This document shows positions 15,494 to 21,151 of a DNA stretch of 22,350 nucleotides, piece after piece (the stretch's first letter is position 1; the number at the start of each line of letters is the position of its first letter). Location: assembly GCA_040756085.1 (NCBI GenBank), contig JBFMAE010000358.1:1-22350 (forward strand), written 5' to 3'. Under the pieces are notes generated by a model that was not told the DNA's origin, did not search any database, and saw only the letters and a list, made by a program, of their open reading frames with translations. The translations under genes were made by a program, and so were the position numbers. Source of the DNA: JBFMAE01 sp040756085. Lineage in GTDB: Bacteria > Desulfobacterota > BSN033 > UBA1163.

Positions 15494-16420
15494 TTAATAT
15501 TTCCCCTTTTTCTGTCGTTTGAGGAATCGGAGAAATTCTATTCCAATCGGGGAGAGCGTTCTTCCCCTGTGAGAGACGATATAGAACTGTCGGGAGATCG
15601 GTTCCATTCCCTCTATCCGGATCTGAGAGAGGAGGCCCTGATTCAATTCTTCCTCCACCGCTCTCCGGGAGATGAAAGCAAGGCCCAATCCTGCCTTCAC
15701 CCCTTCCCTGACAGAGGAGGTGCTTCCCATCTCCATCACCACATTCAACTGTTTCAGGCTCTTGCCTTTCCTCCTCAAGGCCTTTTCCACGGCCATCTGA
15801 GTTCCGGAACCCTCTTCCCGAACGATCAAGGGTTCTTTCAGCAGTCCCTCAAAATCGACTTTTTTCTTCCCGGTCAGGGGATGGTCTGAAGGACCCACGA
15901 CGATGATCTCATCTTCTTCAACCTTTTCATAATGGAGGGAGTGATGGTCCAGCTTTGCGCCGGTCATGCCAAATTCAACATTGCCTTCCAGGACATATTG
16001 AATAATCTCCTTAGTATCACCGATCTTAAGAGAGATGGTAAAATGAGGATGTTCTTTCTTAAACTCCCCCATTAATTTGGGCAAAAGATATTCTCCGGGG
16101 ATGGTGCTTGCGCCCAATGAGAGTTCTCCTCTGATACCCTGAGAGAATTCACTCAGAGCATTTAACAACTCCTTACGAAGAATTAGAATCTTTGAGGCAT
16201 ACCGGAGGAAAACCTCCCCTGCTTTGGTCAAGCGAGCCTCTCTGCCAGCCCGGTCGAAGAGACGGAGAGAGAGGGATTGTTCTAAGGAGAGAATATGGCC
16301 GCTGACGGTCGGTTGGGTAAGGCAGAGATCCTCGGCAGCTTTTGTAAAACTTTTTAACCCTGCCACCCGACAAAAAGTCTCCAGATGTCTGAAATCGATG
16401 GGTAATTGATTTTTTTCCAC
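15494..16420 (-). CDS. LysR-type transcriptional regulator heading the tol cluster
   Basis: This is a 308-residue LysR-type regulator. The N-terminal winged helix-turn-helix covers residues about 8-67 (SFTKAAEDLCLTQPTVSGHI) and the periplasmic-binding-like effector domain about 97-300 (LSLGASTIPGEYLLPKLMGE; REGVKAGLGLAFISRRAV). The overall pattern, especially ASTIPGEYLLPKL, resembles the CysB/CbbR-like group that I recall annotated as selenium-metabolism-associated; this is memory, not a search result. The start is GTG at 16420 with no clear ribosome site. Its stop is one base before the tolA-like start, so it appears co-transcribed with tolA-tolB-pal-cpoB. A weak promoter-like TTGCTT-17-TAATAT lies just upstream on the minus strand. 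Confidence 0.92.
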   Translation of the reverse strand: MEKNQLPIDFRHLETFCRVAGLKSFTKAAEDLCLTQPTVSGHILSLEQSLSLRLFDRAGREARLTKAGEVFLRYASKILILRKELLNALSEFSQGIRGELSLGASTIPGEYLLPKLMGEFKKEHPHFTISLKIGDTKEIIQYVLEGNVEFGMTGAKLDHHSLHYEKVEEDEIIVVGPSDHPLTGKKKVDFEGLLKEPLIVREEGSGTQMAVEKALRRKGKSLKQLNVVMEMGSTSSVREGVKAGLGLAFISRRAVEEELNQGLLSQIRIEGMEPISRQFYIVSHRGRTLSPIGIEFLRFLKRQKKGKY

Positions 16421-16626
16421 AACTAAAAAAATATTAAACCTCTTTATCTATAAAAGCAAGCATAAAATTAATATTTTCAATTAAATTCAATAGTTACAAT
16501 TACGTCATTGATTTTACAGAATGACGAATAAGAAACTTCTTTCTTGAAATAAAAGACAATATCGTTTTGAAAAAGTTCAGAAATTTTTCTTTGGAGGGAG
16601 GAAGGGATCAAGGGGAGGTTTGAGAC

Positions 16627-16680
16627 AAAAAGGCCTGAAAGAAAATGGATACCAGTTTTTTAATCTTCCAGGCCTTTTTT
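16627..16680 (-). terminator. Intrinsic terminator after groL
   Basis: On the minus strand, AAAAAGGCCTGGAAGA pairs with a downstream TTTCTTTCAGGCCTTTTT, giving a stem of about 15 pairs with one G-U, a loop of about 20 bases and a T-run. It begins 18 bases after the groL stop. The A/T flanks make it potentially bidirectional. The rest of the 278-base groL-lysR gap is AT-rich and holds the likely lysR promoter; nothing else was recognised. Confidence 0.85.
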
Positions 16681-16698
16681 GCATCTGAGTCTTCAATC

Positions 16699-18336
16699 TT
16701 AATACATATCACCCATTCCTCCCATTCCACCACCTGGGGGCATTGGTGGATAAGGGGGTTTCTTTTCCGGTTTTTCAGCCACGAGAGCCTCTGTAGTGAT
16801 CATCAGCGAGGCGACTGAAGCAGCATTCTGGAGAGCGAGTCTCACTACTTTGGTGGGATCGATGATGCCTGCCTTGATCATATCGGAGTACTCGTCCTTC
16901 GCAGCATCGAATCCGAGGGCTCCCTTTTCGTTCTTCACTTTCTCCGTTACCACAGACCCCTCCTGGCCGGCATTGTTGGCGATCTGGCGGATGGGCTCTT
17001 CGAGGGCCCTTTTGATAATATCCACTCCGATCTTCTTATCTCCCTCCAATTTTAACTTTTCTAGTGCAGGGAGACACCGGAGATAAGCCACACCGCCGCC
17101 CGGGACAATCCCTTCCTCGACAGCCGCCCGTGTTGCATTGAGGGCGTCTTCCACGCGGGCCTTCTTCTCCTTCATCTCGGTCTCTGTAGCTGCACCCACA
17201 TTGATCACTGCCACCCCCCCGATGATTTTAGCCAGTCGTTCCTGTAATTTCTCCCGATCATAATCGGAGGTGGTCTCATCGATCTGAACCCGGATCTGTT
17301 TCACTCTGGCTTCGATATCGTCCTTATCCCCCATTCCATCGACAATCGTTGTATTGTCCTTATCGACATTGATCCGTTTAGCCTGACCCAGATCATTCAT
17401 TTTAATATTTTCCAATTTGATGCCCAGGTCCTCTGAGACGACTTTTCCACCCGTCAGGATAGCGATGTCTTCCAGCATGGCTTTCCGGCGATCTCCAAAG
17501 CCAGGGGCCTTCACGGCACAACATTTAAGAGTCCCACGGAGTTTGTTAACCACTAGGGTGGCCAGAGCTTCGCCTTCCACATCTTCAGAAATCACCAGAA
17601 GGGGTTTTCCCATCTTGGCGATCTGCTCCAGGATCGGAAGCATATCTTTCATATTGGAGATCTTTTTCTCGTTGAGAAGGATGTAAACCTCATCGAGCAC
17701 AGCTACCATCTTTTCAGGGTCTGTGACAAAATAAGGGGAGAGATATCCACGGTCGAATTGCATCCCTTCCACCACATCCAGGGTTGTCTCCATTCCCTTC
17801 GCCTCTTCCACTGTGATGACCCCTTCTTTTCCCACTTTATTCATCGCCTCGGCGATGATGTTTCCGATGGTCTCATCATTATTTGCGGAGATGGTGCCGA
17901 CCTGGGAGATCTCTTTCTGATCCTTCGTCGGTTTGCTCAATTTCTTTAATTCTTTCACTACTTCCTCGACCGCAAATTCAATCCCTCGCTTCACATCCAT
18001 GGGGTTGGCACCTGCTGCAACGACCTTCGATCCCTCGCGATAAACTGCCTGGGCCAACACAGTGGCTGTTGTGGTTCCGTCTCCAGCGGTGTCAGAGGTC
18101 TTACTGGCGACCTCCTTCACCATCTGGGCACCCATGTTCTCAAATTTGTCTTCTAACTCAATTTCCTTTGCCACCGTCACGCCATCTTTGGTTACGGTTG
18201 GAGAACCAAAGGATTTTTCTAAAATAACATTCCTTCCTTTTGGGCCCAGCGTTACCTTGACGGCATCTGCTAAGATATTGACTCCCCGCAAAATGGAATT
18301 GCGGGCCTCCTGATCAAACTTCAGTTCCTTTGCCAT
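16699..18336 (-). CDS. groL: 60 kDa chaperonin GroEL
   Basis: GroEL is the ATP-driven cytoplasmic folding chamber that works with GroES. The 545-residue product matches the family. The equatorial ATP site includes GDGTTTATVLAQ (about 86-97). The apical domain contains DRGYLSPYFVTDPEK and CAVKAPGFGDRRK. The conserved VEEGIVPGGGVA (about 409-420) and the Gly-Met-rich C-terminal tail (GGGMGGMGDMY) are present. GGAGGT lies before the ATG, and groES is 39 bases upstream on the same strand. No truncation or substituted key residue was noticed. Confidence 0.99.
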   Translation of the reverse strand: MAKELKFDQEARNSILRGVNILADAVKVTLGPKGRNVILEKSFGSPTVTKDGVTVAKEIELEDKFENMGAQMVKEVASKTSDTAGDGTTTATVLAQAVYREGSKVVAAGANPMDVKRGIEFAVEEVVKELKKLSKPTKDQKEISQVGTISANNDETIGNIIAEAMNKVGKEGVITVEEAKGMETTLDVVEGMQFDRGYLSPYFVTDPEKMVAVLDEVYILLNEKKISNMKDMLPILEQIAKMGKPLLVISEDVEGEALATLVVNKLRGTLKCCAVKAPGFGDRRKAMLEDIAILTGGKVVSEDLGIKLENIKMNDLGQAKRINVDKDNTTIVDGMGDKDDIEARVKQIRVQIDETTSDYDREKLQERLAKIIGGVAVINVGAATETEMKEKKARVEDALNATRAAVEEGIVPGGGVAYLRCLPALEKLKLEGDKKIGVDIIKRALEEPIRQIANNAGQEGSVVTEKVKNEKGALGFDAAKDEYSDMIKAGIIDPTKVVRLALQNAASVASLMITTEALVAEKPEKKPPYPPMPPGGGMGGMGDMY

Positions 18337-18375
18337 CGTCCCCTACCTCCGTTTCTATGTAATTTAGACCGGTTG

Positions 18376-18669
18376 TCATTTTCCTTCAATAATTCCTAAA
18401 ATATCCTCTTCTCTCATGATGAGATGTTCCTCACCATCGATTTTGACCTCTGTCCCCGAATACTTTCCAAACAGAATTCTGTCTCCGACCTTCACATCGA
18501 GAGGGATGACCTTCCCATCTTCTGTGATCTTCCCCTTTCCAACTGCAATCACTTTTCCTTCCTGAGGTTTCTCCTTCGCGGAATCCGGAATAATGATCCC
18601 GCCCTTTGTCTTTTCTTCTTCCTCGAGTCGTTTGACGATTACTCTGTCCTGCAATGGCCTAATCTTCAT
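18376..18669 (-). CDS. groES: 10 kDa co-chaperonin GroES
   Basis: GroES caps the GroEL ring. The 97-residue product has the family length. It starts MKIRPLQDRVIVKR, carries the mobile loop TKGGIIIPDSAKEKPQEG (about 21-38, with the hydrophobic III that docks on GroEL), and ends EEDILGIIEGK. AAAGGAGATG precedes the ATG at good spacing. It is the first gene of a groES-groL operon. No CIRCE inverted repeat (TTAGCACTC-type) and no sigma-32-like promoter was found upstream, so the usual HrcA control is not evident. A sigma-70-like promoter is proposed about 195 bases upstream. Confidence 0.99.
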   Translation of the reverse strand: MKIRPLQDRVIVKRLEEEEKTKGGIIIPDSAKEKPQEGKVIAVGKGKITEDGKVIPLDVKVGDRILFGKYSGTEVKIDGEEHLIMREEDILGIIEGK

Positions 18670-18864
18670 CTTTCACATCTCCTTTCTTCTCCCGCTTTGG
18701 ACGGGATTCGCAAAATGTAGAATAACTTATATTAAAATGAAAATCCTTAATACGCCACATCACCTCCTTAAAAACCGTAAAAGCTTTAATAATTAAAGAG
18801 TTATAATATTCTCCCCTTATCAGAATGATGGGAATATAAACCACGTCCCACCAATTTTTCTGCA

Positions 18865-18893
18865 AAAGTAACCATTAAAAAGTCGATTGTCAA
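18865..18893 (-). promoter_or_regulatory. Candidate sigma-70-type promoter for groES-groL
   Basis: On the minus strand, a perfect TTGACA (18888-18893) is followed after 17 bases by TACTTT (18865-18870), a weak -10. It would give a groES leader of roughly 190 bases. No other -35 match of this quality was seen in the gap. The weak -10 limits confidence. Confidence 0.4.
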
Positions 18894-18986
18894 GGTCGGT
18901 TTTATTAAAATTTCTTGCTCTTAAGAAATAGATCGTTGTATAAAATGCAAACAGGTTTTTAGCCCTGTGAATACGAAATCCCGGGA

Positions 18987-19023
18987 AAATTTTTCGAAAA
19001 ATATTTCGAATATTGAAAAATTT
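18987..19023. promoter_or_regulatory. AT-rich inverted repeat overlapping the propeller promoter
   Basis: AAATTTTTC (18987-18995) and GAAAAATTT (19015-19023) are exact complements, 19 bases apart. Between and beside them TTTCGAA occurs twice as a 12-bp-spaced direct repeat (18992-18998, 19004-19010). The right arm covers the -35 region of the proposed promoter, a common position for an operator. No regulator is assigned. Confidence 0.45.
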
Positions 19024-19041
19024 GATTCGATTCGACATAAT
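19013..19041 (+). promoter_or_regulatory. Sigma-70-type promoter for the propeller gene
   Basis: TTGAAA (19013-19018) and CATAAT (19036-19041) are separated by exactly 17 bases, each one base from consensus. Transcription would begin near 19048, leaving a leader of about 24 bases that contains GAGAGG before the ATG at 19072. This supports the downstream start of the gene over the ATG at 19048. Confidence 0.6.
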
Positions 19042-19071
19042 TTATGAATGCTTCGATTGAGAGGAATAAAG

Positions 19072-20130
19072 ATGGAGCGAAGAATAAATTACTTATGGAT
19101 GTTCTCTTTTTCAATCATCTTCGTCGCTTACTTTTTCATGCCTGTTGACGCCACTCCGCTGAAGAGGCCCCTTGCCTTCCAGCAGATCACACAGAGAGAG
19201 GGATTATCGAGCGAGATGGTCTATGCCATCGCCGTCCAAGGCGAAGAGATCTGGTTCGGGACTTATAGCGGTGGTGCAACCCTTTATGACAGGGCGAAAA
19301 AGACGTGGAAGGCCTATACGACCAAGGGGGAGCCACCTGAAAAAGTGGATGACGGGGAGAGCATCAGATGGAAAAACCATCTCTCTTATAACCATGTATC
19401 TGTCATCGTTCCGGATGTGGATCGCCTCTGGTTTGGCACCTATTTCTATGGATTTGGAGGGGGTGGAATATCTTATTATCACCCCCAGAGAAACCCCCAA
19501 TGGAAACGTTTCAATACTAACGATGGCCGTGCCAAAAAGGTCGTCTCCATGGCTGTGGATGGAGAATTGATCTGGGTTGGATCTGAAAAAGGGCTCTCCC
19601 TCCTGGATAAAAAAACAGAGGGATGGAAGAGGTTCTATGCCACTCAAGATGGCCTCTCCGGAAATTTTGTCAATGCCCTCCTGGTCCAGCCCGATTTTTT
19701 ATGGATAGGGACCAATGGAGGGATCAGCCGTTTGCACAAGGATAAAAGGACATGGAAGACCTATTCCCAGAAGGATGGGCTGACGGAGACAGAGATTAAA
19801 TCCTTGGTCAAAGCAGGACAGCGAATATGGGCAGGGGGGATCGGAGGCGCCCTCTTCGAATATGACCCTGTTTCGGACCGTTGGAAGAAGATCGAGCCCG
19901 CCGATTCATTAAAGAATGGAGGAATTCATTCTATCACGGTGATAAAAAATAAGGCCTTCATCTGCAGGGATAATGGAGTGAGTATTTACGATTTTTCAGC
20001 AGGCCAGTGGGAATCGTTGACAACCGCTGATGGACTGATGAGCAACACCGTATTTTGTGCGGCTGAGGACAAGAACAGTATCTGGTTCGGAACCGATAAA
20101 GGGGTTTCAAGGCTAATCATCGCGCCGTAA
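19072..20130 (+). CDS. Secreted stand-alone beta-propeller (two-component regulator propeller-like repeats)
   Basis: The 352-residue product has an N-terminal signal sequence (LWMFSFSIIFVAYFFMPVDA). The rest is about seven repeats of the Reg_prop type found in sensors of hybrid histidine kinases: IWFGTYSGGATLYD, LWFGTYFYG, IWVGSEKGLSLLD, LWIGTNGGISRL, IWAGGIGGALFEYD, ICRDNGVSIYD and IWFGTDKGVSRL. Seven repeats fit one closed seven-bladed propeller. No kinase, GGDEF or anchor domain follows, so it is probably a free periplasmic or secreted binding protein of unknown ligand. The ATG at 19072 is chosen because GAGAGG sits seven bases upstream and the promoter would start transcription near the alternative ATG at 19048. 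It is 70 bases before the DUF362 gene and may be co-transcribed. Confidence 0.85.
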   Translation: MERRINYLWMFSFSIIFVAYFFMPVDATPLKRPLAFQQITQREGLSSEMVYAIAVQGEEIWFGTYSGGATLYDRAKKTWKAYTTKGEPPEKVDDGESIRWKNHLSYNHVSVIVPDVDRLWFGTYFYGFGGGGISYYHPQRNPQWKRFNTNDGRAKKVVSMAVDGELIWVGSEKGLSLLDKKTEGWKRFYATQDGLSGNFVNALLVQPDFLWIGTNGGISRLHKDKRTWKTYSQKDGLTETEIKSLVKAGQRIWAGGIGGALFEYDPVSDRWKKIEPADSLKNGGIHSITVIKNKAFICRDNGVSIYDFSAGQWESLTTADGLMSNTVFCAAEDKNSIWFGTDKGVSRLIIAP

Positions 20131-20175
20131 AATCCCCCTCTCCCTCCTTTGCTAAAGGGGGATAAGGGGGGGATT
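20131..20175. repeat. REP-like C/G-rich palindrome between propeller and DUF362 genes
   Basis: AATCCCCC (20131-20138) faces GGGGGATT (20168-20175), and CCTTT (20146-20150) faces AAAGG (20154-20158) across a three-base loop. The result is an imperfect palindrome of about 45 bases that starts right after the stop codon. Elements of this look (C-run arm, CTTT-loop-AAAG, G-run arm) are common intergenic repeats in deltaproteobacterial-type genomes as I recall. The element at 2334-2380 is similar in composition. Confidence 0.7.
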
Positions 20176-20200
20176 ACATAGAAAAGGAGGGGCCCGTTTC

Positions 20201-21151
20201 ATGGATCGTTCCCCGGATAAGAAAATGACCCGAAGACAATTTATGAAGGGAGCAGCCGCAGCTACGGCACTCCCTCTCTTTTCGAATACCCTTCCATTTT
20301 ATGTATCCCTCGCCCATGCCGCGGGAGAGGCTGATCTGATCATTGCCAAGAATGGATCCCCCTCCCAACTCCTTCAAGCAGCCATAGCACCCCTGGGGGG
20401 GATGGGCCGATTCGTGAAAAAAGGGCAGAGGGTGGTGATCAAAGCGAACATCGCCTGGGCGAGGACACCGGAGCAGGCCTGCACCAATAATCCCGATCTT
20501 CTCTCGGCATTGATCAAGATATGTTATGAAGCAGGAGCAAAGCGAGTAGCTGTCTGGGACCATACCTGTGATAATTATCAATTTTGTTTCTCAAGATCAG
20601 GATTAAAAGAGGCAGGTCAGAAGGCGGGGGCGGACGTTTTCTCTGGCCACGGCAGAAATGTGTATAAACAGGTAGAAATTCCCAAGGCAAAGAAGCTCAA
20701 AACGGCTGAGGTGCTGAGGGATGTGCTCGAATCAGATGTCTTCATCAATTTCCCCATACCCAAACAGCATTTTGCAACTGAACTCACACTCGGGATGAAA
20801 AACCTGATAGGAATCGTCTGGGATATGGAGCTATTACACAAGATTGACCTCCATCAATGTATCGCGGATATCAATACACTCCGGAAACCCGATCTGGTTG
20901 TCGTCGATGCCATTCGGATACTCACCACAAATGGTCCCAAGGGCCCAGGGAAAACAGAGGATATTGGAGAAGTCATTACTTCCACAGATATCGTAGCGGC
21001 AGATGCTTATGCAGCCACTTTTTTCAAACACCCCAAGACCGGGAAACCTTTTAAACCGGAAGAGATCAAATTTGTCAAGAATGCTTATGATTTAGGGCTG
21101 GGAGAAATCGATCTCTCAAAAGTTCGGGTAAAAAAGGTCAGTGCAACATGA
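20201..21151 (+). CDS. Tat-exported DUF362 domain protein
   Basis: The 316-residue product begins with a twin-arginine signal (MTRRQFMKG at residues 9-17, then an Ala-rich hydrophobic stretch ending near AHAAG), implying export of a folded, possibly cofactor-bearing protein. The rest matches the DUF362 pattern: GQRVVIKANIAWARTPEQ (about 81-98), a segment with VAVWDHTCDNY, LTLGMKNLIGIVWDMELLH, and PDLVVVDAIRILTTNGPKG. The family's biochemical role is not established. Some DUF362 proteins carry their own ferredoxin domain, but this one has no CxxCxxC cluster motif. The next gene, a polyferredoxin, overlaps it by ATGA and may supply the iron-sulfur part. GGAGG precedes the ATG at 20201 by about ten bases; an internal ATG at 20225 lacks a site. 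Confidence 0.88.
   Translation: MDRSPDKKMTRRQFMKGAAAATALPLFSNTLPFYVSLAHAAGEADLIIAKNGSPSQLLQAAIAPLGGMGRFVKKGQRVVIKANIAWARTPEQACTNNPDLLSALIKICYEAGAKRVAVWDHTCDNYQFCFSRSGLKEAGQKAGADVFSGHGRNVYKQVEIPKAKKLKTAEVLRDVLESDVFINFPIPKQHFATELTLGMKNLIGIVWDMELLHKIDLHQCIADINTLRKPDLVVVDAIRILTTNGPKGPGKTEDIGEVITSTDIVAADAYAATFFKHPKTGKPFKPEEIKFVKNAYDLGLGEIDLSKVRVKKVSAT

Larger units (their letters stand above)
18670..19071. other. 402-base divergent intergenic region between groES and the propeller gene
   Basis: This AT-rich gap separates divergent transcription units. It contains a candidate minus-strand promoter for groES (18865-18893), a long groES leader with a full-length Shine-Dalgarno match at 18759-18770, a plus-strand promoter (19013-19041) and an AT-rich inverted repeat overlapping it (18987-19023). 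No convincing protein gene or RNA gene was recognised; a 33-codon minus-strand frame (18659-18760) is discussed among the findings. Confidence 0.6.

Noticed and set aside
16421..16620. LysR-type operator (T-N11-A dyad) upstream of the LysR gene
   Set aside because: The region is so AT-rich that several weak matches occur; TTCAA units there are direct and not inverted repeats.
18659..18760. 33-codon frame upstream of and overlapping groES
   Set aside because: Not listed as a gene: the ribosome site is only about two bases from the ATG, and the peptide has no recognisable features. It is kept only as a finding about the leader.
19048..19071. ATG at 19048 as start of the propeller gene
   Set aside because: The proposed promoter would begin transcription at about this base, and the ribosome site fits the ATG at 19072.
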